From positions 62,001-126,000 of the forward strand of contig JAWBQJ010000001.1 of the NCBI GenBank assembly GCA_038845865.1: 64,000 bases of DNA, written 5' to 3'. Positions 7,685 through 16,557 of this stretch are shown piece by piece. The stretch comes from Desulfurococcaceae archaeon. GTDB taxonomy: Archaea; Thermoproteota; Thermoprotei_A; Sulfolobales; Desulfurococcaceae. The notes beneath the pieces are model-generated. The model ran no database searches. It was not told where the DNA came from and worked only from the letters and a program-made list of their open reading frames with translations. The translations under genes and the position numbers were made by a program. Positions within the stretch are counted from its first letter, which is position 1. Every line of letters begins with the position of its first letter.

Positions 7685-9064
7685 GTGAAGGGCTTTACTA
7701 CTGGTAGTAGCGAGCTCGACAAGCTTATTGGTGAAATACCGCCTCGTACGATGCTTTTAATAGTCGGACACCCTGGCTCCGGCAAAACTACGTTAGCATC
7801 CCAGATATGCTACGCTAATGCTGTAAGAGGGCACAAATGCCTCTATATGACGTTCTACGAAGACAGGGAAAAGCTGTTTAGAAACATGGGTAGACTTAAA
7901 ATAAATCTCGCAGAAGTGGAGAATAAGGGGTTTTTAACGTACGTTAAGCTACCTGTAGCGTCCGCAGAGGAGCTCATGGATATCGTGGCGAAGCTCGTTG
8001 CCAGCGATCACTACAATGTAGTCGTTATCGACTCGATAAACCCGGCTCTAGAACTAGTTGAAAGGGAAGAGTCTAAGAGGGCTATTGTGCTGAATTTCTT
8101 CTACCAGTTAGTAGACATCATTGACGGGTTGCTAGTAGCTGTGGCCGAGATGCCCATCGGAAAAGAGACACTAGAATACGGTTCCATAGAGTTCGTCGCC
8201 GACCTAATACTATACTTGAAGCACAGGATAACTCGCGGACTAAGGTCAAGGATACTCGAAGTAAGGAAGGTGCGGGGGGCCCCGTCATCGGTAATCGAGG
8301 TACCCTTTGCAATACTCAACGACGCAGGTTTCAAAGTCTACCTACCTCCTAGACCGGAGAGAATGATGAGGGGCAGGGAACATGCAATAAGTACAACAAT
8401 AAGCTTTATCACCAAGCTCGCTGGGCCTATATACAAAGGCGATACCATTGATATCAGCTTCCCGCCACATGCGAGAGAAGCTTTAACAATCGTGCCTTTG
8501 GTAGACATCGCTGTTACAAATAACCTGAAGGCATTGCTCATATCCTATAAGTACTCTCCCGATGAGGTCAAGGAGCTGTTCATCGAGGTATTCGGATCGT
8601 ACTTCAACCTAGGTAAAGACGTTGTTTTAAGTATCTTAAACAGGCATTTTACCATAGAATCGTTTAACCCAGCCAGTTATGCCTTAACACACCTATACGC
8701 AGTAGAAGTAGAACTAATAGAGGATTTAAAACCTGACATGGTCGTACACCACGGGACTGAAATTTTTAGCGCTGTCGCAGATCCCTCGGAGTACTGGACG
8801 CTACTCATTAGCATGCTCACTTGGCTTAAAAACAATGGTAAGCTAGTAATACGTTATAGTGCTAGAATAAGTCCTCAATGGACGAGAATAAACGAAATAT
8901 TGGCAGATATCGTAGTTAGAGTTTACTATAAACGCGAAGGAGGGGCCCTCAAACCGGTATTTTACATTTGGAGGCGGGGCAGGACCCCTCTACTCTTCGA
9001 CTTCACAAACGAGGACATAACTCAGGCCGCCTTGGAGGCTTCAGAAACTAGCCGCCCTTATTAA
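7685..9064 (+). CDS. KaiC/RecA-like ATPase with degenerate second lobe
   Basis: A 459-residue protein. The N-terminal half is a clear KaiC-type RecA fold: opening GFTTGSSELDKLIGE, Walker A GHPGSGKTT (28-36), and Walker B VVVIDS near residues 116-121. The C-terminal half (about 235-459) follows the layout of a second KaiC lobe (a KGD... opening near 250, then a strand ending LLISYKYS), but the P-loop position reads FPPHAREAL near 256-264, with no GxxxxGKT. It looks like a tandem KaiC protein whose second ATPase has died, or a one-lobe KaiC fused to a regulatory domain. The start is GTG at 7685; the nearby ATG at 7681 is out of frame. Archaeal KaiC-like proteins regulate motility, phosphorylation or redox responses; the target here is unknown. 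Confidence 0.8.
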   Translation: MKGFTTGSSELDKLIGEIPPRTMLLIVGHPGSGKTTLASQICYANAVRGHKCLYMTFYEDREKLFRNMGRLKINLAEVENKGFLTYVKLPVASAEELMDIVAKLVASDHYNVVVIDSINPALELVEREESKRAIVLNFFYQLVDIIDGLLVAVAEMPIGKETLEYGSIEFVADLILYLKHRITRGLRSRILEVRKVRGAPSSVIEVPFAILNDAGFKVYLPPRPERMMRGREHAISTTISFITKLAGPIYKGDTIDISFPPHAREALTIVPLVDIAVTNNLKALLISYKYSPDEVKELFIEVFGSYFNLGKDVVLSILNRHFTIESFNPASYALTHLYAVEVELIEDLKPDMVVHHGTEIFSAVADPSEYWTLLISMLTWLKNNGKLVIRYSARISPQWTRINEILADIVVRVYYKREGGALKPVFYIWRRGRTPLLFDFTNEDITQAALEASETSRPY

Positions 9065-9103
9065 AACCAACTCCCAAGAGCTAAACACCGCTGGTAATAA
9101 TTA

Positions 9104-9442
9104 ATGGCATGCCATCCCGCGGCGGCCGAGATCAAGGAATCCATCAGGAATTACGCGAAGAGCGTGGTGCCCGGGCTTTTCTACACGATCGATCTCTACT
9201 GTCGCAAGCTAGCGGGCAAGGACTGCGTTACAATCCTGCTCGAAGAGCCAAAAACCCTGAGAGATATCCTCGTGAGAGTATATGATCTGTCGCCCACGGT
9301 CAACCTGGTTGCGAGAGTGTTCCTATACCCTGTAGTGATCGAAACCAATACAGACATACCCGTTGAAGGCCTCGTTAGCTTATTCATGAACAACCCAGAC
9401 GAGTTGCGGAGAGTTTTAAGCGATATACTATGTAGAAAGTGA
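9104..9442 (+). CDS. Uncharacterised 112-residue protein
   Basis: I do not recognise this family. The protein is soluble-looking with no membrane segment. It has mixed helices and two predicted strands around VTILLEEP and VARVFLYPVVIET, and cysteines at the second or third residue, mid-protein and C-terminus. It starts with ATG at 9104, 40 bases after the KaiC-like gene on the same strand, so cotranscription is possible. Codon use matches the neighbours, and the reading frame is free of low-complexity runs, which supports a real gene. Confidence 0.6.
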   Translation: MACHPAAAEIKESIRNYAKSVVPGLFYTIDLYCRKLAGKDCVTILLEEPKTLRDILVRVYDLSPTVNLVARVFLYPVVIETNTDIPVEGLVSLFMNNPDELRRVLSDILCRK

Positions 9443-9480
9443 TTGTAAAGTACGACAGTAACTATTAACGATATACATCG

Positions 9481-10074
9481 CTACACCGGTGCTTTACATT
9501 CTTCAAGCGCCCTGCTAACCGCTAACGAGAACTCTTTATAGTCTGCTACTTTAATGAATGGTATGTGAAGATCCTTTGCAGCTTCCTCGTCGTAGTGAGT
9601 ATCACCTATAAACACCGGTCGCGCGTTTTGAGAGCTTCTCAGTACCCATTCCAGTTGCTCTCTTCTACTAAGATACTCATCCCTAGTGATAACGTAGCTC
9701 ACTGCATCGATTAAACCGAGCTTTGAAAGTAGCGGTACAGTTGATGCACTACTCCTCATGGTTACAAGTACTACCTTAACGCCTATTGAAGCAAGGTGCT
9801 TCACTAACTCAATGTTTTCTTGTACATCTTCTACTTTTAACCTACCTATTGAATCAAGTTCTGCCCGCTCTACGAGATCCCATGCCTTTCTCTTCAACCC
9901 GTCTTCCGCTTGTAGCTTAGCTAGGCTCTCGCCAAGCGGTCTCAATGGGTGATCTACGCCGAGTAGACGCCTTATCTCTGCTCTCAGCTTTTCAAAATCT
10001 AGCAGTATGGGTATTAGTGTCCCATCTATGTCCACTACTAGGGTACAACGAGCGCTGGCGTCTCTACTCGGCAT
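9481..10074 (-). CDS. HAD-superfamily hydrolase
   Basis: A 197-residue phosphatase-like protein. HAD motif I is DIDGTL (15-20) with both aspartates, motif II is the threonine/serine in VLVTMRSS near 101-108, and motif III/IV is FIGDTHYDEEAA near 155-166. A four-helix cap lies between motifs I and II, as in phosphoglycolate-phosphatase-like (C1 cap) members. The substrate cannot be read from sequence. Its start overlaps the end of the asparaginase-type gene by 11 bases on the same strand, so the two are likely translated from one message. Confidence 0.85.
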   Translation of the reverse strand: MPSRDASARCTLVVDIDGTLIPILLDFEKLRAEIRRLLGVDHPLRPLGESLAKLQAEDGLKRKAWDLVERAELDSIGRLKVEDVQENIELVKHLASIGVKVVLVTMRSSASTVPLLSKLGLIDAVSYVITRDEYLSRREQLEWVLRSSQNARPVFIGDTHYDEEAAKDLHIPFIKVADYKEFSLAVSRALEECKAPV

Positions 10075-11053
10075 TTATAACAGCCACTTTCGGTTCTGGC
10101 TTCAGCTCCACCATTACCTCCCCTTTCTTAACGTAGCCTATCAGCATGGCTTCGGTGTTGTACGCGTAAAACATTCTCCCACTCTCGTCCACGCCTATAA
10201 AGCCCAGCGTATTCACGCCAACCGTTTTCTCGACGAACTTCACTACGGAATCCAGCGCTTTGTTTAGATCACCATTTCTATACCCGTACTCTAGGTCTAT
10301 TCTGAGACAGGGCATTGTTCTGACTATGAACTCACCTATGCCTGTGGCGCTACAAGCCACTCTACTAGTGGCGTAAAATCCCGCACCAGGTATAGGCGTA
10401 TCACCCACTCTACCGGGTAGCTTTAATATCACGCCACCGGTACTTGTAGCTGCGGCTAGGATGCCCCGTTCATCGAGGGCTACCGCCCCAACGGTGTCGT
10501 ATACGTCTATAATTCTACGTACGAGCTCGGAGTACACGGTATTGCTATCAACAAATTCCCTTATTGCCCTATAGTAGAAGTCCGCTGGTAATTCCTCTTT
10601 AAATACTTTCTTCAAGACGTCGCGGTATCTCTCCATGACTAGTGGTGGAGGTGGCGGTAATGGGGGTAAGCTGTAAAGTAGTGCGAGTCGGTCAGCATTT
10701 TCGCCTACCAGTAGGAGGTGTGGTGTCTTCTCCGCGACTATCCTTGCAAGCAGTATGGGATTCCGAGTAGACTTGACCGCTGCAACGGCACCAATTAAAC
10801 CCGTAGAAGTCATTAAACCGGCGTCTAGTTCCCTTTCACCAAGTAGGTTTGGTGCCGAACCGTAACCTGCATTGAGGTACCCGGAGTTCTCCATGCACTT
10901 TACCGCGTTAACCACCGTTTCGAGAGAGCTATTTGTGTCGTTGAGTACTCTCCATCCGTACTTCGTGCACTTTTTAACGGCTTCAATGGCGTTCTCTACA
11001 CCGGGCCTGGGTTTCCAGGCCCCTGCACCCCCGTGAAGCATTAACGCCTTCAA
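10064..11053 (-). CDS. Isoaspartyl peptidase / L-asparaginase (Ntn hydrolase)
   Basis: A 329-residue plant-type asparaginase precursor. These proteins cut themselves to expose a threonine that acts as nucleophile; here Thr187 in DTVGAVALDERG fits the autocleavage site exactly, followed by TSTGG near 203-207 and GDTPIPGAGFYA near 217-228. The start HGGAGAW (7-13) is also typical. A proline run (129-138, with five prolines in a row) lies in the linker before the cleavage site and is unusual. The start codon appears to be TTG at 11053; ATG at 11041 would remove four residues. Likely roles are degrading isoaspartyl peptides from protein damage, or asparagine. Confidence 0.88.
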   Translation of the reverse strand: MKALMLHGGAGAWKPRPGVENAIEAVKKCTKYGWRVLNDTNSSLETVVNAVKCMENSGYLNAGYGSAPNLLGERELDAGLMTSTGLIGAVAAVKSTRNPILLARIVAEKTPHLLLVGENADRLALLYSLPPLPPPPPLVMERYRDVLKKVFKEELPADFYYRAIREFVDSNTVYSELVRRIIDVYDTVGAVALDERGILAAATSTGGVILKLPGRVGDTPIPGAGFYATSRVACSATGIGEFIVRTMPCLRIDLEYGYRNGDLNKALDSVVKFVEKTVGVNTLGFIGVDESGRMFYAYNTEAMLIGYVKKGEVMVELKPEPKVAVINAE

Positions 11054-11070
11054 CGCATAGTCACCATGTT

Positions 11071-11099
11071 AGTTTTAAATCTCTAAGCTAATTAAAACT
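11071..11099. promoter_or_regulatory. Interleaved divergent promoters
   Basis: Perfect 8-base inverted arms AGTTTTAA (11071-11078) and TTAAAACT (11092-11099) lie at the midpoint between the divergent starts at 11053 and 11114. Each arm reads as a TATA box pointing across the other. The expected transcription starts (about 11102 plus and 11069 minus) would overlap the opposing box, so only one direction could be occupied at a time. Confidence 0.45.
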
Positions 11100-11113
11100 A
11101 GTGGTGCATTTAC

Positions 11114-12526
11114 ATGGAGACTGGACAAGGTGGCCAGACAACACCGCACTATTTACAGGAGCTAATTAAGACGTTCAGGTTCAGTAAAATGAGCCCCGGC
11201 CTGTTACTGTTACCCTCCCTTTTCGCATTCTTATCCCTAGTACTCTTCACAATCGGTTTTTCGCAACTGCTCAAGCTAGGTGAAGAGGCAGTAAGTGGGG
11301 GGATTTCACCACTAGAATCACTCTACATTGTGCAGCCAATATTATGGGGCGTAGTAGCCTTACTCGGGTTCACTATAGCGTCGATGATAGCCGTCTATAA
11401 CCTGTTAAAGAACCTCAAAGACCACTTTTACCAGAGTGGTGTAACGGTATATTACTTCACGGGAGGTCCTAGTTTTGAGGGCGCAATGCAGTACTTAAGA
11501 TCCATTCTCGTAAGGTCCACGCTACCATCCCCCGTAACGGGCATTTTGCTAATGTTCTTAACCAGTGGGGTGGCCTATCCAGTAATATTGTGCTTCGCGG
11601 AAAAGGCTGTGAGAGAGCACGCTATTGTCGAGGAGGAAGCACTGTTTAGGACGAAGTTTACCAGCGAGTACAAGTGGTTTAACATGTTAATAGACTTCGC
11701 ACTGGTACCCCTGACCCTTGGCCTTTACCTGGCGTACATGGGCCATAGAGTTGCTAAGGTGTTTAACGCGCACGTAAACGCCATTCACAGCTCCCATCCT
11801 AACCCACCTACTTTACCCCCGCACGGCACTACCGTTCAGGAGCTAAGGCCCACTTCAAGCTTGCTAATAGGACTTCTCTTGCTATCAATAGGCCTTAACA
11901 TAGTTACTAGTTACATCGGGCTGTTCACGGCCAGTTACGTTGCCTATTCGTGCGGCATATTACTAAGCGCACTTGTCTTAGCTAGGAGAACAAAAGGGAC
12001 GTCAGCTTCCAGCGTACTGGTAGTGCTGATACTGCTATACCTACTGGTATTTGGAGGGTTACTGGCCGGCATGACCGGTTACGAGACGTACAGGGTTTTA
12101 ACCGATACCATACGTAGACAAACGAATGTAGCGAGTTCTATGAAAATGCTGGATCTTGCAACCTACATCTTCGTAAATAACCTCGTAATCTCGCTTCCAT
12201 CAATTGTACCGTATGTTGGAGGAGTGCTAGTGGCCCAGGGAGTGTACAATGCTGGTTTAGTAGTGGGTACGATAGTCGGTAGCGGGTTAAGGAGCCCCGG
12301 TGATGTCGTTTTGGTCCTGGTATACCCGCACTCCATACTAGAGCTCTCCGCCTACGCTATACTACTGACATCGTCTTCGTTCTTAGGTGAGTGGAGGAGA
12401 TACACCGTGCTAGCTGCGACCGGTATATTGCTCCTCTTCACCGCTGCGCTTGTGGAAGCCCTAACTATAAAGTACCTTCAAGGATCCTCTTTATTAGAGG
12501 GCCTTGCACCTCTACAAGGTTCCTAG
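11114..12526 (+). CDS. Multi-pass membrane protein with SpoIIM-like C-terminus
   Basis: A 470-residue integral membrane protein. There are hydrophobic segments near residues 30-55, 78-100, 135-155, 190-215, 245-290 and several from 295 to the end. The stretch near 405-425, reading YPHSILELSAYAILL, is the hallmark of the SpoIIM/DUF95 family (Pro-His then Glu in a membrane helix). The middle (about 175-230, EYKWFNMLIDFALVPLTLG) resembles DUF4234-type modules. SpoIIM-like archaeal proteins have no assigned function. Its last 62 bases overlap the end of the convergent ROK kinase gene. Confidence 0.7.
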   Translation: METGQGGQTTPHYLQELIKTFRFSKMSPGLLLLPSLFAFLSLVLFTIGFSQLLKLGEEAVSGGISPLESLYIVQPILWGVVALLGFTIASMIAVYNLLKNLKDHFYQSGVTVYYFTGGPSFEGAMQYLRSILVRSTLPSPVTGILLMFLTSGVAYPVILCFAEKAVREHAIVEEEALFRTKFTSEYKWFNMLIDFALVPLTLGLYLAYMGHRVAKVFNAHVNAIHSSHPNPPTLPPHGTTVQELRPTSSLLIGLLLLSIGLNIVTSYIGLFTASYVAYSCGILLSALVLARRTKGTSASSVLVVLILLYLLVFGGLLAGMTGYETYRVLTDTIRRQTNVASSMKMLDLATYIFVNNLVISLPSIVPYVGGVLVAQGVYNAGLVVGTIVGSGLRSPGDVVLVLVYPHSILELSAYAILLTSSSFLGEWRRYTVLAATGILLLFTAALVEALTIKYLQGSSLLEGLAPLQGS

Positions 12527-13463
12527 GAGTTTCAACGGCTATGGCTAACGCGCCGTAGAGACCGGCATCGTCTCCGAGCCTAGTAGGCTTTATCGCAGGC
12601 ATTCCCGTGACGACGTTTAGCTTAGTTAACGTCACAATCGGCTCGTATAGCACGTCAATGTTATTTAAAAACACACTACCACCAATTATTACGAGTTCCG
12701 GGTCATACGCGTTTATCATCGACGCTATGCCTGCTGCTGTTGCCTTGACGTAAAGCTCTATGACCCTTCTAGCTAGGGCGTCCCCCCTCCGGTAGTAGTC
12801 GAATACGTCTTTCGCGACGATCACCGCGCCGGAGAGGACGATCCTCGCTAACTCCGAGTCTACGTGCTCTTTTTCGGCAATGTACTTGGCTACTCTAGGT
12901 AGGTTAGCAGCGCCCGCGTAGGTTTCCCAGTGCCCTAGACCACCACACCCGCATCTCAGCTCCGAGTCAAAGTCTACTACGATATGCCCCACTTCGTGCG
13001 CATTACCCATTTTTCCCATGAGGAGATGCCCGTCTACTACTACCCCGGCCCCCACGCCCGTGCTCAACGTTAAGTAAACGAAGTTATCGGCGTTTCGCGC
13101 ATCTCCGTAAAGTCTCTCCCCCCATGCAGCTGCTACGCAGTCATTTATAACATAAACGGGCTTTCTGAGGCCTTTTACCAATGGTTTTAATAGTTCGAAG
13201 GTGTGCACTGGGATGTTAGGTGTGTACGTGACCTTGCCTTCGGTGATGTCAAGGGGCCCTATACTGGCTACACTCACCGTTACGACTCTTCTTAGAAGAT
13301 CATGCCACTTGGCCCTAACAGTTTCCAGTATAGAGTTGGCTATTGTAAGCTCATTCCCCTGTCTAGGAGTACTGTACGTTTCTTTCTCTACTATGCCCTC
13401 ACGGGTGCATAGCGCAATCCTTGTTTTGGTGGCCCCGAGATCTACTGCTAAATAGTACTCCAC
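12465..13463 (-). CDS. ROK-family sugar kinase (glucokinase-like)
   Basis: A 332-residue ATP-dependent kinase of the ROK family, phosphorylating glucose or related hexoses. The phosphate loop DLGATKTR is at 8-15, and the substrate motif ENxxHxxGH is represented by NAHEVGHIVVD (154-164). The zinc motif CGCGGLGHWE (171-180) has histidine where many bacterial ROK proteins have cysteine, a known variant. The catalytic aspartate is in NDCVAAAWGE near 107-116. Crenarchaeal ROK hexokinases are broad in substrate. It is 1 base from the upstream methionyl-tRNA synthetase gene on the same strand, so probably cotranscribed. Confidence 0.88.
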   Translation of the reverse strand: MEYYLAVDLGATKTRIALCTREGIVEKETYSTPRQGNELTIANSILETVRAKWHDLLRRVVTVSVASIGPLDITEGKVTYTPNIPVHTFELLKPLVKGLRKPVYVINDCVAAAWGERLYGDARNADNFVYLTLSTGVGAGVVVDGHLLMGKMGNAHEVGHIVVDFDSELRCGCGGLGHWETYAGAANLPRVAKYIAEKEHVDSELARIVLSGAVIVAKDVFDYYRRGDALARRVIELYVKATAAGIASMINAYDPELVIIGGSVFLNNIDVLYEPIVTLTKLNVVTGMPAIKPTRLGDDAGLYGALAIAVETPRNLVEVQGPLIKRILEGTL

Positions 13464-13464
13464 C

Positions 13465-14997
13465 CTACTGGGCCCCTTTAATGTTTTCTACCTTTCCTTG
13501 GGGCTTCTTGAAGAGTATTGGCGCACCGGTTACATTATATCTCTCAACGGCTTCTAAGCCCGACTTTACCGGGTTTTCAATCGCGAAGCCGAAGGAACGC
13601 GCCACCATGGTAGATGCCCTCGGCGTGAAGGGATACAGTAATATGGTGGCCAGCCTAATTGCTTCCAGTACTGTATACAGCTCTTTGCTTGGATCGCTTT
13701 TTTCCCACGGCTTAGTTTCGTTTAAGTACTGGTTGGCCAATCTAGCGATGTCCATTGCGTGAACCGCCGCCTTAGTGACTTCGAAATTTTCCATGTTGTC
13801 TACGTATGCGTGAAGCTTTTCATTTAGCATCTCAGCTAGGCGCGTTTCGACACTCCTTCTATAGACCTTACCGCCTGTTTTCTTCTGCGCTAATACGCCA
13901 ACTCTTCGAACTAGGTTACCGTACGTGTCTGCAAGCTCGGTAGCATATATGTTATCGAGGAGCTCGAAGTCAAATTCGCTGTCCTTGTCCATGTTGAATA
14001 TCCTCATGATCACGTACCTAGCGCCGTCAGAGCCCCCATACCTTTTAAGCATATCCTCTATGGAGACGATGTTACCCACGCTTTTACTCATTTTAGTACC
14101 TTTCGACGTGAGGAACGCGTGTACAATCACCTTCCTGGGCGGCTCTAAGTCTAGTGCCCTTAATATCGAAAACCAGACTACAGTGTGAAACCACAGTATG
14201 TCCTTGCCAATAATGTGATGTACGTTAGCCCAGTAGTGGTTGAATTTTTCCCGGTCCTCTAAGTAACCTATTGCACTGACGTAGTTGAGTAAAGCATCAA
14301 ACCACACGTATATGACGTACTTCTCGTCGAAAGGTACCGGTATACCCCACCAAACTCTTTCAATGGGCCTGGCTATTGATACGTCTCTCAACCCTTCCTT
14401 CTCGACCTTCGATATTACCTCTTCCGCGTAGCCACGGGGATGCACTATGTCCCTGTTCTTTAAGACCTCGAGTAGGTAATCCTTGAACTCACTTAACTTG
14501 AAGTAGTATGTTTCCTCCTCCATGTACTCTAGAGGTTTATTGTGAAGGGGGCAGTAAGGCTTGTTTTCCACTTCCACATATTCTCCGGGACTGTAGTACT
14601 TTTCGCAATCAACGCAGTAGAGCCCGGTGTACTTTGCCCTGTAGATCAAGCCTTTCCTGTAGATGTAGTTGAATGCTTCCTTCACCGTCCTTTCATGATA
14701 GCTATCCGTTGTTCTAATGAAGTGGTCGTACTCTACGTCAAGGCTCTTCCAGTACCTCTTGAAGACCTCGGCCATCTCATCTGTGAACTCTTTCGGGCTT
14801 TTACCCTGCTTTTCCGCAACTTTTTGTATTTTTAATCCATGCTCGTCATTACCAGTTAGGAATAGAACCTTGTAGCCGAGGAGTTTCTTATACCTTGCCA
14901 TTACATCTGCAAAGACGGTTGTATACGCGTGTCCTACGTGTGGTGGCGCGTTCGGGTAATATATCGGTGTTGTTATGTAAAAGGTTTCCACTTTCAT
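13465..14997 (-). CDS. metG: Methionyl-tRNA synthetase
   Basis: A 510-residue class I synthetase. The HIGH-type motif is HVGH (20-23) in PPHVGHAYT, and the KMSKS loop is at about 297-301 in TKMSKSVGN. A knuckle with CVDC and CPLH (about 126-155) in the connective region resembles the zinc site of the enzyme. The C-terminal helical anticodon domain ends near residue 500. The protein lacks the extra C-terminal tRNA-binding (EMAP-II/Arc1p-like) domain, which some archaea encode separately. The start ATG is clear, with the reading frame opening on the TPIYYPNAPPH core. Confidence 0.95.
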   Translation of the reverse strand: MKVETFYITTPIYYPNAPPHVGHAYTTVFADVMARYKKLLGYKVLFLTGNDEHGLKIQKVAEKQGKSPKEFTDEMAEVFKRYWKSLDVEYDHFIRTTDSYHERTVKEAFNYIYRKGLIYRAKYTGLYCVDCEKYYSPGEYVEVENKPYCPLHNKPLEYMEEETYYFKLSEFKDYLLEVLKNRDIVHPRGYAEEVISKVEKEGLRDVSIARPIERVWWGIPVPFDEKYVIYVWFDALLNYVSAIGYLEDREKFNHYWANVHHIIGKDILWFHTVVWFSILRALDLEPPRKVIVHAFLTSKGTKMSKSVGNIVSIEDMLKRYGGSDGARYVIMRIFNMDKDSEFDFELLDNIYATELADTYGNLVRRVGVLAQKKTGGKVYRRSVETRLAEMLNEKLHAYVDNMENFEVTKAAVHAMDIARLANQYLNETKPWEKSDPSKELYTVLEAIRLATILLYPFTPRASTMVARSFGFAIENPVKSGLEAVERYNVTGAPILFKKPQGKVENIKGAQ

Positions 14998-15042
14998 ACA
15001 CCAATAGTATCGAACGCCTCTTCTAAGGGGGTTTAGTTCGCT

Positions 15043-16557
15043 TCACTTTTTAACCATTTTTTCGAGTAATCCTACGTACTTTTTAACTTTTCTGTCAACA
15101 TACCAGGTAAAATAGCCAAGAAGGAACCTTATTGGAGCGTATATCGGTGATGACATGTAAATTCCTACTATATCCTTCATCCAGTAAGTGGTGTGCTCGT
15201 ACATCTTCTTTAAAGCTTCAATGTGTTCCTGCTTTATGTGCTCCCTCATAAACCACTTATTTTTCTTAAACGCGCCCATGGGTACGAAGAACATCGGCAC
15301 TATGACACTCCTATAAGGCTTTAACCTATCAACGAGCTCGATGGTTTTAACGACGTCATCGGGGGTCTCTTCGGGCATCCCTAATATCACTGTCGCAGCC
15401 GGTATGATCATGTTCTCGTGCATCACCCTAAAGGCATCTTCAACCACGCTAGGCCATTGCTCAGGAGGATAGGGTAACGACTTGGCGACCATGATTTTCC
15501 TCGCGAGTGCGGGGCTTCCGGTTTCTATACCGACCTCTACGCCGACGAACTTCCTATGATCGTTCAGTATGTATTCCTGCATGAGCTTGGATATTAACCC
15601 GTATTTTTCTTCGGCGTACTTCAATGCTGCGAGGCTTACGTGAGCCCACGCTATGTGCTTTTTCTCACCTATTTTACTGAGCACTTCCTTGTGAAGCTTT
15701 AAGACGGGCTCTGGCCTGGGCTTTATTCCATCAGCGTAGTAAAGTAGTACGTCCTCGCTGTGAAGTATTATACCGCGGACACCGGCCCTTAGATTCACTT
15801 CCACCTCCGCTAGTACTTTTTCTAGCGGTATGAACCTCAAAGGCCTGAGCGTCACGCTACAGAACTTGCAACCTCGTGGACAACCTCTCATCACCTCTAC
15901 TAGCCCGTTGACACTGGCACCTTTAATAGTAGGTATTTCTTCTATGCGCGGTACGTTATCAACGCCTATATATACGTACCTCGGAAGGCGTTCTCCTTTT
16001 AATGCTCTCTCGACGAGCTCTACTACTATCTTTTCTCCTTCTCCATCTACAATTGTATCCACTCCCCACTTGTCCATGTACTCGAGCTCGTAAAGCCATT
16101 GCCATGCCGCTGGTCCGCCTGCTATGATCTTCACACCGCGTTCTTTGGCCCTTCTCACCGCTGGACTGTTCATGAACCTGATAAAGCTTCGCCTATTTAC
16201 AGGCTCTACGCCCGTTAAGCTCCACCACTCACTGCTCGGCGGTCCATATGCAAAATAGTCATGATGGCCTATCATCATCACTTTCATGGTACTTAAGTGC
16301 TTATCGATGTGATCCGGGTCTACCACCGCGGCATTAAAACCAGCATCTTGGAGTGCGGCCTCGATCTTCCTCAAGCCATAAGGCGCTTCAACGGGCCTGC
16401 CAAGCTCATCTACTTTCACTTTTGGCGCGCAGATCGCCATCCAGAGCCATTCCGGCATGCCTATCGGCGGGCCGGTTGCAACGAAGCCTAGAAACTCCTT
16501 ACCGTGGTGGTTAGACATCATAGTCCTGTCGGTCGTAATTACTATTTCAAAAACCAC
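15043..16557 (-). CDS. Cobalamin-type radical SAM enzyme
   Basis: A 504-residue protein with an N-terminal B12-binding-like Rossmann region (about 40-190, including DGEGE near 167-171) and a radical SAM barrel with the cluster motif CPRGCKFC near 222-229. The C-terminal about 100 residues are lysine- and aromatic-rich. The opening VITTDRTMMSNHHGKEFLGF (6-25) is a conserved leader of a group of archaeal B12 radical SAM proteins. Sulfolobus GDGT ring synthases GrsA and GrsB have the same overall architecture, so lipid modification is one possibility, but I cannot distinguish it from other C-methylating or C-C bond-forming members. It is immediately preceded by a small gene on the same strand. 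Confidence 0.8.
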   Translation of the reverse strand: MVFEIVITTDRTMMSNHHGKEFLGFVATGPPIGMPEWLWMAICAPKVKVDELGRPVEAPYGLRKIEAALQDAGFNAAVVDPDHIDKHLSTMKVMMIGHHDYFAYGPPSSEWWSLTGVEPVNRRSFIRFMNSPAVRRAKERGVKIIAGGPAAWQWLYELEYMDKWGVDTIVDGEGEKIVVELVERALKGERLPRYVYIGVDNVPRIEEIPTIKGASVNGLVEVMRGCPRGCKFCSVTLRPLRFIPLEKVLAEVEVNLRAGVRGIILHSEDVLLYYADGIKPRPEPVLKLHKEVLSKIGEKKHIAWAHVSLAALKYAEEKYGLISKLMQEYILNDHRKFVGVEVGIETGSPALARKIMVAKSLPYPPEQWPSVVEDAFRVMHENMIIPAATVILGMPEETPDDVVKTIELVDRLKPYRSVIVPMFFVPMGAFKKNKWFMREHIKQEHIEALKKMYEHTTYWMKDIVGIYMSSPIYAPIRFLLGYFTWYVDRKVKKYVGLLEKMVKK

